A stretch of DNA of 64,000 bases, from the NCBI GenBank assembly GCA_029262195.1, contig JAJCZX010000010.1:255352-319351 (forward strand), written 5' to 3'. The position numbers and the translations under genes were made by a program. Below are positions 54,346 through 62,931 of the stretch, piece by piece. The DNA is from Gemmatimonadota bacterium (lineage in GTDB: Bacteria; Gemmatimonadota; Gemmatimonadetes; Gemmatimonadales; GWC2-71-9). Under the pieces are notes generated by a model. The model worked only from the letters and a program-made list of their open reading frames with translations. It had not been told where the DNA came from and did not search any database. Within the stretch, counting starts at the first letter, position 1; the number at the start of each line of letters is the position of its first letter.

Positions 54346-54375
54346 CGCCCCGGGGACTGTCGAGTCCCCGGGGCG
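54346..54375. repeat. Perfect 13-bp stem hairpin between nirS and the TonB receptor gene
   Basis: Bases 54346-54358 pair fully with 54363-54375 around a GTCG loop. It is GC-rich, with no T run on either side. It may be a transcript-stabilising or attenuating structure between the two genes (nirS stop at 54397, receptor start at 54321). Confidence 0.7.
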
Positions 54376-54396
54376 ATCTGCAGCAGTTGCAGCTAT

Positions 54397-56403
54397 CTAG
54401 TAAATATCGTGGGCGGTGTTATAAACGTTGAACTTGCCGGTCGGCGTAACCAGCCAGTCTCCCGAAATGCGATCGATCTCTTCGAGAGTCGCGTCGTCGT
54501 AGATGACGAGTTCGCCTTCACGGTCCCAGATTGAAACCCATATTTCGGTTCCGGCCTGGTTGTACTCGAAATGGACGGCGGCACCGTGGGTACCCGCTGA
54601 GAAACAGCGGTGCAGGGCACCCTCCGCTTTTGAGTAAACGCATACCTGTCGGTTACCGCCCTCCAGGTTTGACAGCGGCGTATCCACCCAGACCCATGGT
54701 GAGTTGGGGTGTGTTTTCAAGAACAACGATCCGGTACCGGGAATCTCGATGTTGCGCACAACCTGCCAGGCATGCTCCGGGTTGTTCTCAGGATCTGTCC
54801 CGTAGACGGCCAGCAGCCCCTGTCCGATATGTGGTGTTGCGTTGACCCAACCGTAAACCGGGTCTTCCCAGTTCGCACCGCGACCGGGGTGTGGTTTGAT
54901 ACCGGTCTCGAATGTCGCCACAAGGCTCTGCTCACGGACGTCGATAACTGCCATCTTGTTGCGCATGTTTGCTGCCACCAGGAAGTACCGACCCGTGTGG
55001 TCCCAGCCTCCATCGTGCAGGAAACGATCGGCTGCGATGCGCGACGTAATTGGGAACCCGGGCTGCGAGTAGTCGACGATGGCTACGTGGCCGGATTCTT
55101 TCAGTGTGATGATCCAGATCGGATCGTCGTGCGAGGCGATGATTGAGGCGACACGTACTTCGTCCAGATGTTCGCCGGTATCGTAGGCATTTCCACTGAC
55201 GTTAGTGACGGTCAGAGGTTCGAGGGTTAAACCATCGTATACGATGTACTGGGTGGGCCAGTAGCACCCTTCGATAAGGTAACGGTCTTCGAAGCCTTCG
55301 AATTTACTCGCTTCAACGCTCCGGGCATCGGAGCAACCCTGCACGGAGGCAACAACGGTGGGGGTGTCGGTCCAGAGGTCGATCAATGTTACCCGGCCGT
55401 CTCTTCCGATTGCCGTGAAGTAACGTCCTGTAGAGGACGCCCTTAGAATATGTACGGCGAATCCAGTCCTGATCGTCGTGATCAACTCGTGAGAGTCACC
55501 GTCGAGAATGGCTATTTGGCCGATGTCCCGCAGGACCACGCCAAAGTAGTTCTCCCAATTCCTGCTGGTCATCGGCTCGGTCGGGCGGTCGGCGACCGGC
55601 ACGTTGAGTGTCCAGCTTTCTCTGATCAGGCTGAGCGGACGTTGTGGTGGTTGGGGTGGCTCGTTTTGGACGAACTTCACCATAAGGTCGATTTCTTCTT
55701 CGGTGAGGATGCCGGCCCGTCCCCAGGCAGGCATACCGCCGGGCGTTCCGTTTGTGAGAATCACCTTCAGTGCGCCGGAGCCGATCTCAGTGGTCCTTGC
55801 TGGCTGGATGTTGGGGCCGGTTGCGCCAGCCCTGAGCGTACCGTGGCAACCTGCACAACGATCAAAGAAAATCCTGCTGGCCTGTGCCATTTCGGCATCG
55901 GTCATGTCAATAGGGATTGCGTCTGCCGCGGCCATTTCGGTGGGGGCATGTTCGCTGGCCCAACTGATGTACTCAAGGACCTGGTTGATCTGGCCGAGGT
56001 TTAACTGGTTCGGGGCCATCTGAATGCCGTTGTTTTCGGCTATGATTGCCCGGGCGAGGGAATCACGTTGCCCCATTCCGATGGGGTCGTCGATCCAGTT
56101 GGTCAGCCAATTCCGGTCGCGGCGGTCGGTGACTCCACGCAGATCAGGTCCGACTCTGGCGCCCTCTCCGATCGAGTGACACGCGAGGCAATTCAATTCG
56201 AAAAGGCCCTGACCAACAGTCACGTCAGTCGAAGGGGCCATAGGTTCCTGCGCCATGGCGTCGGCCATCGGCTCGGGTCCGGTCTCGTTCCCAGCCATCT
56301 CCGGGGAAGGATTTCCGTTGGTTCGATTACAGGCCGCAAAGGCGAAGGTGGCGGCCAACGCAATGGCGGCAACCCTGTAGGATTTGTTGAAAACGGCTTT
56401 CAT
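54397..56403 (-). CDS. nirS: Cytochrome cd1 nitrite reductase with extra N-terminal cytochrome c domain, lipoprotein
   Basis: 668 residues from the ATG at 56403 (GGAGG eight bases upstream). The signal ends in FAAC (lipid Cys25), so the enzyme is tethered. Two cytochrome c sites follow: CLACH (72-76) and CAGCH (183-187). The first is an added domain not present in classic NirS. The d1 propeller has FAVHILRASSTGRYF-type heme d1 His (about 318), ASHDDPIW and FLHDGGWDHTGRYFLVAAN with the two active-site His. It reduces nitrite to nitric oxide in the periplasm. No nirM, nirF or nor genes are in the window. A complete catalytic set is visible. Confidence 0.93.
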   Translation of the reverse strand: MKAVFNKSYRVAAIALAATFAFAACNRTNGNPSPEMAGNETGPEPMADAMAQEPMAPSTDVTVGQGLFELNCLACHSIGEGARVGPDLRGVTDRRDRNWLTNWIDDPIGMGQRDSLARAIIAENNGIQMAPNQLNLGQINQVLEYISWASEHAPTEMAAADAIPIDMTDAEMAQASRIFFDRCAGCHGTLRAGATGPNIQPARTTEIGSGALKVILTNGTPGGMPAWGRAGILTEEEIDLMVKFVQNEPPQPPQRPLSLIRESWTLNVPVADRPTEPMTSRNWENYFGVVLRDIGQIAILDGDSHELITTIRTGFAVHILRASSTGRYFTAIGRDGRVTLIDLWTDTPTVVASVQGCSDARSVEASKFEGFEDRYLIEGCYWPTQYIVYDGLTLEPLTVTNVSGNAYDTGEHLDEVRVASIIASHDDPIWIITLKESGHVAIVDYSQPGFPITSRIAADRFLHDGGWDHTGRYFLVAANMRNKMAVIDVREQSLVATFETGIKPHPGRGANWEDPVYGWVNATPHIGQGLLAVYGTDPENNPEHAWQVVRNIEIPGTGSLFLKTHPNSPWVWVDTPLSNLEGGNRQVCVYSKAEGALHRCFSAGTHGAAVHFEYNQAGTEIWVSIWDREGELVIYDDATLEEIDRISGDWLVTPTGKFNVYNTAHDIY

Positions 56404-56652
56404 TCCAGGTTCCTCCAACCAAGTTGGTCGTTGCATAATTCCCACTGAAACCGCGGGCCGATTCTGGGTGTTATTGATAAGATCGGTAGCCAGGGTATTT
56501 CAAATGGGGAAGATTCAAAGTTCATACGTAAGTGATAATTTAGGCGGGCGAACCGTTACTTTCCTTAACAAACCCCAAAAATTTTATTAAGATGACTTCA
56601 CCCCAACATTGGGAACGAACCTCCCAAACCCGCACCCCGCCAAGGTCAAACT

Positions 56653-59600
56653 ATGAGTAACCAGATCCTGCTGGAAAACGCAGAACAGGACTCTCTGACG
56701 GAAAATTCAGGAGTTGAAACGAAGAAGGGAATTTGTGGGATTTGTCCCGCAGGTTGCTGGGTTCAGATCGGTGTCGAGGACGGAAAAATGGTCAGCATTG
56801 AAGCTGACCAGGGCCATCCGTTGGCGATGATCTGCCGCCGGGGTCAGCACGCTCCGGAAATGGTGCACTCCGAAAACCGGCTAAAATATCCGATGCGCAG
56901 AGTTGGGCCTAAGGGCTCCAACGAGTTCGAGCGAATTTCGTGGGATGAGGCTTACGATACTATTGTTTCGAGGCTAAACACGATTAAAGAAGAGTCCGGG
57001 CCGGAGGCGACCGCTGTCTATACCGGTCGCGGGGCTTTCGAGCTTTCACTGTGCGACATGTTTCAGCCGAAAGATGTGGCAGTTTCTTCTGCGTCGAGTG
57101 TTCTATTCCCGTTCGGTTCTCCCAACACGATGGGTGTTGGAGCGTTGTGTTACGTGTCCTATGCGATGATCGCGCCCCATGTGACGATGGGGCGGATGCT
57201 CATCAACATGTTTGCGGACATGGAAAATGCTGAGTTGCTCATTGTCTGGGGCACAAATCCGGCCACTGATTCGCCGCCGCTGGACATGTTCAGACTTGAA
57301 GCCGCTGTAAAGAGGGGGGCGGAAGTTGTGGTCATCGATCCGCGTCGGTCCGATACGGTCAAGCGAACCGGAGGTCAATGGGTTCCGATTCGTCCGGGAA
57401 CCGATGGGGCGTTGGCACTTGGACTTATCAATGTCATGATTGAGGAAGAGCTTTACGACGAGGCTTTCGCTCGGGATTGGTGCAACGGTTTTGGGGATCT
57501 CGAAACTTACGTTCAGCATTTCACACCGGAGGTGGTAGAAGCCACCACCGGTGTCGAAGCCGAGGTGGTACGGACTCTGGCGCGGCGGATCGCCAGCGCG
57601 AACGGTGCCTGTCCGGTCATGTACACAGGTCTTGAGTATTCCAACAGTGGGATCCAGGCCATTCGCGCAGTCCACACATTGTTTGCCATTTCGGGTCACC
57701 TGGATGTCCCGGGGGGCATCGGGCTGGCGATGTTGGACAGCCATTTTCCGATCAACCGCTCCTGCAATGTGTCTAACCCGGATGTTGATCGTGCGGTCGC
57801 GCGGGAAAAATTCCCGATCTATTCAGACTACCGAGGCGAATCACACGCGAGTGGGTTGATCGATTCGGTGTTGAAGGGTGAGCCGTATAGAATCCGGTCG
57901 TTGATTGTTCACGGAGCTTCGTTGCTGACGTCATGGCCTCAGACTTCATTGTGGCGTGAGGCTCTGGAGAAGCTTGATTTTCTGGTGACGATCGACCGGC
58001 AACTCACTGCCGACTCTGCTTATGCTGACATAGTGCTTCCCGCCACGACGATGTTCGAGATCGACTCCTATATGACCTACGGCTCCATCTTCCGACTTCG
58101 GGAAAAAATGGTCGAGCCCGTGGGTGAAGCGCGCAACGACTATCTGATCATGGCGGAACTTGCGGCGCGTCTCGGCTATGGAGACCTGTATCCGCAAACT
58201 GAAGAAGGAGTCATTCGACAGGCTTTGGATGGGTCGGGTTTTAGTCTTGAGGATGTGAAGGAAGCAGGGGGGTGGGTGAAGATTCCGACTCCGATGATGG
58301 AGTACCGTAAGTGGGAAAAGGGTGGGTTGCGGCCTGATGGCAAACCCGGTTTTGATACGCCCACCGGCAAATTTGAAATTCACTCGACCATTCTGGATGA
58401 CTACGGTTATGAGCCTCTACCGAAGTACACCGAGCCCACCGAAGGTCCGATGGCCAGTCCTGATATCGCTAAGAACTTCCCGCTGGTTTTCAACTCGGGC
58501 GCCCGTCCTCACACTGATTTCCGTTCGCAGCACCACGGCATCAAGGACCTTGTCAAAGATCATCCCGAACCAACGGTTCAACTGAACACCGCAGATGCTG
58601 ATGCAAGGGGAATCTCAAGCGGGGACCTCGTCGAAGTAGAGACGCCCCGGGGAGCAGTTCCGTTTAGAGCCGTAGTAACAGATGACATCGTAGCCGGGGC
58701 TGTGGAGTGCGCCATGGGCGGCGGGACGGCCGTCGGGCCGAAAGCCTGGCGCGAGTGGAATGTGAACCTTTTGACCGATTTGTCGAACTACGACGAGGTG
58801 TCGGGTTTTCCCGTGTACAAAGCCCTCCTGTGTGAAGTGAAGAAAACGGGAGATGCTACCGAAGAGTCCAGAAACTCGGCGACCGTGAGGGTTGAACCCG
58901 TGGTCTGTGGCCCTGTGACTCTGACCGGAGCATTGGGAGGGGAGACTAAGACTCGCATTTATCTCGACAACAGTGCCACCACGATGGTCGCACCGGAAGT
59001 TAAGGTGGCGATGGCGCCCTTTCTTTCCGACACACACGGCAACCCGTCCAGCATTCACGGTGCGGGACGTCTCGCCAGGGAAGCGGTCGAAGATGCCCGC
59101 AGGCGAGTGGCGACGTTGTTGAACTGCAGACCGCGCAGGATTGTGTTCACCGGTGGCGGTTCTGAAGCGGACAACCTTGCCGTCAAGGGTGTTGCATTCG
59201 GCATGCGTGACAGGGGCAAACACATAATCACCACCAGTATCGAACACCCGGCGATCCTGAAGACCTGCCGTTTCCTGGAGGAGCTTGACTACACGATCAC
59301 GTATCTGGCGGTTGACGAAACTGGTAGTGTGAATCCGGGGGACCTTGAAGAGGCTCTCACCGACGAAACCACCCTGGTGTCGGTAATGCTGGCCAACAAC
59401 GAATCGGGCACCATTCAGCCTATCAGGCAGCTCAGCGAGATCGCACATGCGCGAAGGGCTCTGTTCCACACTGATGCGGTACAGGCCGCTGGCAAGATCA
59501 AAATCGACGTCGAAGAACTCGGCGTGGATTTGTTGACCATCTCGGGACACAAATTTCACGGGCCTAAAGGTGTGGGAGCTCTTTTTGTAGGGAGAGGAAT

Positions 59601-60108
59601 CGATCTACAACCGTTGGTCCACGGTGGGTCGCAGGAGTATGGAGTGCGAGCGGGGACCGAAAACGTCCCCGGAATCGTCGGGCTGGGCAAAGCCGCTGAG
59701 CTGGCGCGCTATTCGGTGAACGACATGGACCGGGTTGCGGTGCTCCGGAACCACCTGGAGGCGAAAGTACGCGAATTGATCCCGGGTGCCATGTTAAATG
59801 GACACCCGGAAAACCGTGTCCCCAACATTCTAAATCTCACGTTGCCTGAGTTGCGAGGTGAATCCCTCGTTATAGCGATGGATCAACACGGAATCTCGAT
59901 GTCGTCGGGGTCGGCTTGCAAGTCGGGGTCGCCTGAGCCGACGCATGTTCTACTGGCCATGGGTCGCACCAACGAAGAGGCCCATTGTGCGGTAAGGTTC
60001 TCCCTATCCAACAGTACCACGGGCGAAGAAATTGATAGGACCGTTACGGCTTTGGCTCAGGTTCTTGAGGAGATGGAGACCACGGTCAGATTCCTTTCCT
60101 GCAAATAA
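56653..60108 (+). CDS. Molybdopterin oxidoreductase fused to a cysteine desulfurase
   Basis: 1151 residues in one frame with no stop. Residues 20-740 are a bis-MGD molybdo/tungsto-enzyme: an N-terminal 4Fe-4S motif C28-x2-C31-x3-C35 and C61, GSPNTMGVGALCYVS with the probable metal ligand Cys166, WGTNPATDSPP, DTPTGKFEIHS-like DTPTGKFEIHS, and a C-terminal GDLVEVETPRGAV region. The pattern is nearest polysulfide/thiosulfate-type and related enzymes. After a linker of about 40 residues, 765-1151 is a full NifS/IscS enzyme: YLDNSATT, HTDAVQAAGK, PLP Lys967 in SGHKFHGPKG, and the persulfide Cys1089 in SSGSACKSGSPEPTHVLLAMG. No signal peptide, so cytoplasmic. This fusion is unusual (see findings). 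Confidence 0.92.
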   Translation: MSNQILLENAEQDSLTENSGVETKKGICGICPAGCWVQIGVEDGKMVSIEADQGHPLAMICRRGQHAPEMVHSENRLKYPMRRVGPKGSNEFERISWDEAYDTIVSRLNTIKEESGPEATAVYTGRGAFELSLCDMFQPKDVAVSSASSVLFPFGSPNTMGVGALCYVSYAMIAPHVTMGRMLINMFADMENAELLIVWGTNPATDSPPLDMFRLEAAVKRGAEVVVIDPRRSDTVKRTGGQWVPIRPGTDGALALGLINVMIEEELYDEAFARDWCNGFGDLETYVQHFTPEVVEATTGVEAEVVRTLARRIASANGACPVMYTGLEYSNSGIQAIRAVHTLFAISGHLDVPGGIGLAMLDSHFPINRSCNVSNPDVDRAVAREKFPIYSDYRGESHASGLIDSVLKGEPYRIRSLIVHGASLLTSWPQTSLWREALEKLDFLVTIDRQLTADSAYADIVLPATTMFEIDSYMTYGSIFRLREKMVEPVGEARNDYLIMAELAARLGYGDLYPQTEEGVIRQALDGSGFSLEDVKEAGGWVKIPTPMMEYRKWEKGGLRPDGKPGFDTPTGKFEIHSTILDDYGYEPLPKYTEPTEGPMASPDIAKNFPLVFNSGARPHTDFRSQHHGIKDLVKDHPEPTVQLNTADADARGISSGDLVEVETPRGAVPFRAVVTDDIVAGAVECAMGGGTAVGPKAWREWNVNLLTDLSNYDEVSGFPVYKALLCEVKKTGDATEESRNSATVRVEPVVCGPVTLTGALGGETKTRIYLDNSATTMVAPEVKVAMAPFLSDTHGNPSSIHGAGRLAREAVEDARRRVATLLNCRPRRIVFTGGGSEADNLAVKGVAFGMRDRGKHIITTSIEHPAILKTCRFLEELDYTITYLAVDETGSVNPGDLEEALTDETTLVSVMLANNESGTIQPIRQLSEIAHARRALFHTDAVQAAGKIKIDVEELGVDLLTISGHKFHGPKGVGALFVGRGIDLQPLVHGGSQEYGVRAGTENVPGIVGLGKAAELARYSVNDMDRVAVLRNHLEAKVRELIPGAMLNGHPENRVPNILNLTLPELRGESLVIAMDQHGISMSSGSACKSGSPEPTHVLLAMGRTNEEAHCAVRFSLSNSTTGEEIDRTVTALAQVLEEMETTVRFLSCK

Positions 60109-60111
60109 CGA

Positions 60112-60555
60112 TTAACTCCCCAGGGAGACTCCGCGTGAGGCGGCCCATGTCTGGCCGAGTGATTCCAATTTCTCGGGGATGGTGGAGTTGGCCATCGGGA
60201 ACAGTACGTTTTCTTCTTTCCTGAAGTGGTCCCGAGCTACTCGCACAATCTTCGTTACTTCGGTTTTCAATTGGTCTAGATCATCGATATCTGGCATGGC
60301 ACCGATCGTGTTTTCGATCTCGTCGTGTTCTCCTCGCATCACCTCGAGGGGCCCCTGGCCGGCAAGAAAAGGGTCCAGTGCGACGAAAAGTTCATTGTTT
60401 TCGAGGCCTGCGTGACCCACCAGCGGCGCTGCCACCATCGATATCATGGATTTCAGTTCGGAGATTGAGTCAATGGAACCCATGTTTTTTTCGAGGTGGT
60501 CGAACATGGAATAGAAGATGGCGTGTTCGCCCAAAAGGGCATCGGTGATTTTCAT
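60112..60555 (-). CDS. Hemerythrin-like di-iron protein
   Basis: 147 residues from the ATG at 60555, where GGAG lies nine bases upstream; an ATG five codons earlier has AAGG too close. The iron ligands fit: HAIFYSMFDHLE, HAGLENNELF, HDEIENTI and HFRKEENVLFPMA. It binds O2 or NO, and hemerythrins of this size often act in NO or oxygen response. It converges with the molybdo-desulfurase gene (two bases between them) and shares a promoter region with the radical SAM gene. Its place next to nirS suits a role with NO. Confidence 0.9.
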   Translation of the reverse strand: MKITDALLGEHAIFYSMFDHLEKNMGSIDSISELKSMISMVAAPLVGHAGLENNELFVALDPFLAGQGPLEVMRGEHDEIENTIGAMPDIDDLDQLKTEVTKIVRVARDHFRKEENVLFPMANSTIPEKLESLGQTWAASRGVSLGS

Positions 60556-60621
60556 GTTTTGTTTCTCCATCCTTTGTGGTTAGCATTTTGACTTTGAAAT
60601 CAAGTTAGTGAATTCGAAGAT

Positions 60622-62049
60622 ATGACACATATCGGTTCTCAGGGAAATTTTGAAATCGTTTCTAACGATTCATGGAATCTCACCTGTTCTGTCCAAACGG
60701 TTGGTGCTGACATTTTATGTCGGATACATGGAGGAGAAGTACATGTGGGTTCGGTGGCCCTGGCCCAGTGGGTTGAAGGCCGGGCGTTTACCGAATGCCT
60801 GGTCGCCGAGGGGCACCGGGAAGACACAATTGCCACCCATGCCGCTCATCGATTGTGCGGGGCCAGCCGCCAACGGGTTGTTTGCGTTTCGGGAATCCAC
60901 TTCGATGGCATAGCGAAGGAGGAAATCGACGAAATATCGCAGAGCGCGTTTCAGCTTGCTAATCGTGCCAGCGAAATGGTAGGCGATGAGCGTTTGAAAA
61001 GCTCCGCCGCCGCCAACGATCTGTTGAAGCGAATTGGTCTCAGGGCCGACAGGGTGGCTCCTTCTATCGGGTCTTTCCTCGCACAACCGTGGGAAGAGCT
61101 GATTCAACAGCACCGCGACTCTGCGGCGCAGGCGTTTTCGATGTACTTCGACGACCGGGTAAACCTCTTTGCACCTCTCTATCTGTCAAACGCCTGCCTC
61201 AACAATTGCCTGTATTGCGGTTTTCGTCAGAGCGCGCGCTTCAAGCGTACGACCTTGACCGCGGAGCAGGCCGTGCGCGAAGCCGCATTCTTAGCAGATC
61301 GTGGTTTCAGGGTGCTGGATCTAGTGACGGGCGAAGTGCCTACTGATCGTTTTGTGGATTATGTCTGTGGGGTCATTGAAGCCATCCTGAAGAAGACCGA
61401 GATTGGCGGACTGAATCTCAACATTGGGTCTCTTTCGTCGGAACAGTATCAACGGCTTCGGGAAGCGGGCGCTGTCGGTTACCACCTGTATCAGGAAACA
61501 TACGATCCGGCAACGTACTTTGAAGTTCACGCCAGCGGAAAAAAACGGGATATGGCATCGCGGCTGGAGGGGGTCCACCGTGCGGTGGAAGCAGGTTTTG
61601 GAAAGGTTGGCCTCGGGTTGTTACTCGGCCTGGGTGACCCTCAAGAGGAATTGGGTCGCCTTGTGGGGCACGCTGAGGTTCTGCGCGAAGATTTTCCTTC
61701 ACTGAACATTGGGTTTTCTCTGCCGAGGATTCAGAAAGTCGATGAAGAGTGCGAGTATGCACCTCACTCCACCATATCGGATGCCGATTTCATGAAATAC
61801 ATGCTCTTTTTGCGACTTCGTTTTCCCGATGCCAATCTGACGCTCACGACCAGGGAAGGTCAGGGTATTAGAGACAATCTTTTGCCTCTCGGGATAACGA
61901 AGGTCAGTGCTGAGGTCTCAACTTCCCCTGGCGGATATACACATTTGGTGGAAAGCGAGACAGGGCAGTTTTCCATTTCAGACGAACGCACGCTCGAGGA
62001 AATGAAACGGATAATCGAGGCTGCCGATCTGATCCCCGTCCTGGGGTAG
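60622..62049 (+). CDS. ThiH-like radical SAM enzyme with N-terminal LpdD/PAC-like domain
   Basis: 475 residues. Residues 1-115 resemble the small LpdD/bacterial PAC-like family: GGEVHVGSVALAQW, GHREDTIATHAAHRL and VVCVSGIHFDGIAKEEIDEI. From about 130 it is a radical SAM enzyme of the ThiH group: LYLSNACLNNCLYCGF with Cys192, 196 and 199, then LDLVTGEVP, NLNIGSLSSEQYQRLREAGAVGYHLYQETYD, and a C-terminal GGYTHLVESETGQFSISDERTLEEM that matches the ThiH end. HydG-type extra C-terminal cysteines are absent. ThiH cleaves tyrosine to dehydroglycine; this one may act on a similar amino acid. I know of no such domain pair in standard thiamine genes. Confidence 0.82.
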   Translation: MTHIGSQGNFEIVSNDSWNLTCSVQTVGADILCRIHGGEVHVGSVALAQWVEGRAFTECLVAEGHREDTIATHAAHRLCGASRQRVVCVSGIHFDGIAKEEIDEISQSAFQLANRASEMVGDERLKSSAAANDLLKRIGLRADRVAPSIGSFLAQPWEELIQQHRDSAAQAFSMYFDDRVNLFAPLYLSNACLNNCLYCGFRQSARFKRTTLTAEQAVREAAFLADRGFRVLDLVTGEVPTDRFVDYVCGVIEAILKKTEIGGLNLNIGSLSSEQYQRLREAGAVGYHLYQETYDPATYFEVHASGKKRDMASRLEGVHRAVEAGFGKVGLGLLLGLGDPQEELGRLVGHAEVLREDFPSLNIGFSLPRIQKVDEECEYAPHSTISDADFMKYMLFLRLRFPDANLTLTTREGQGIRDNLLPLGITKVSAEVSTSPGGYTHLVESETGQFSISDERTLEEMKRIIEAADLIPVLG

Positions 62050-62050
62050 G

Positions 62051-62749
62051 TTAGACGCCTGGCTTGGGCTCTTTGCGGCCTTTGGTGCCGAAGACTATAT
62101 CCCAGAATGGGGAGCTGACGCCGAAGTCTTTTCCGTTGTCGCCGTAGTGGTGTCGAAAATGGTGTTTCTTCAGATACAGACCGATTTTCGATTTCAGCCG
62201 GAAGTGGTGAACCGCGTAGTGGGTTGTGTCATAAAAAAGGTAACCCACGATGAAGCCGGCAAACGCGGCCGGTGTGTCGACCGAGCCGAGAACCCACACG
62301 AACAAATAGTAAAAAAGCACAGCCAGTGGGATGCTAACTCCCGGGGGCATGACGAGGCGGCGGGAATCGTTGGGGAAGTCGTGATGAACTCCATGTTCAA
62401 TGAAATACCGCGTTTGGGTAAAACCGTGCAAAACCGGTAGAGCGGGTGAGTCGATATCCTGTTTGGAAAGAAGTTCTCTGGTCTCGTCCTCAACTTCCTT
62501 CTTGACGTGAAAAACCCACCGGTGCATCACGTATTCCGTGAATGTCCAAAAGATCAAACCGCCGACGAACAGGCTGCCTATTCTGGTTGCAGCCATCTCC
62601 CCGTCGATGCTTTGGAATAACATGTAAAGCGTAAGCGGGACAAAAATCACGTGGGGAACCGCAGGGTGGACATGAGTGAATTTTTCCAGGAAATCACTCT
62701 TAAACATCCTTACGGACACATCGTCATTCGAAACGTAGTGTTTGGCCAT
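62051..62749 (-). CDS. Fatty acid hydroxylase superfamily di-iron membrane protein
   Basis: 232 residues, four membrane helices. The His clusters of the family are complete: HRWVFH, HGVHHDFPNDSRRLV with PPGVSIP, THYAVHHF and HHFRHHYGD. The HGVHH-x-FPxDxxRLVxPP pattern is that of fatty acid 2-hydroxylases (FA2H/Scs7 type), so it probably hydroxylates the alpha carbon of a fatty acyl chain, perhaps in membrane or outer-membrane lipids. It needs O2. It converges with the radical SAM gene (one base between them). Confidence 0.88.
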   Translation of the reverse strand: MAKHYVSNDDVSVRMFKSDFLEKFTHVHPAVPHVIFVPLTLYMLFQSIDGEMAATRIGSLFVGGLIFWTFTEYVMHRWVFHVKKEVEDETRELLSKQDIDSPALPVLHGFTQTRYFIEHGVHHDFPNDSRRLVMPPGVSIPLAVLFYYLFVWVLGSVDTPAAFAGFIVGYLFYDTTHYAVHHFRLKSKIGLYLKKHHFRHHYGDNGKDFGVSSPFWDIVFGTKGRKEPKPGV

Positions 62750-62883
62750 TTTTGTCTATTTCTTACCTTTGTGCTCTTGGTAAACCGGTGGCAACAAACT
62801 AACGGGTTCCTACCTCATATCGCCACATCGCGTTAACAGCCTTTCATCTAAACTTCCCCAAAAATTTAATTTCGGCGATGAGA

Positions 62884-62901
62884 TTTGAACGGTGGTTCAA
62901 A
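62884..62901. promoter_or_regulatory. Candidate TetR operator
   Basis: TTTGAAC-GGTG-GTTCAAA, a perfect 7-bp inverted repeat with a 4-bp spacer, ending 30 bases before the TetR start. The position suits autoregulation. Confidence 0.55.
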
Positions 62902-62931
62902 ATTTAACTGATCGTCCAATTTTGTGTATCC

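Noticed and set aside
56475..56490. TTGATAAGATCGG before nirS as an FNR/DNR box
   Set aside because: Only one half matches and the spacing is wrong.
58615..59559. A 314-codon open frame on the minus strand
   Set aside because: It is fully inside the molybdo-desulfurase fusion, whose motifs are certain. It has no recognisable domain and no upstream site.
60588..60603. TTGAC-N6-ATCAA as an FNR/NNR-type box between the hemerythrin and radical SAM genes
   Set aside because: The spacer is six bases where the family uses four, and one half is imperfect. It is suggestive but not enough.
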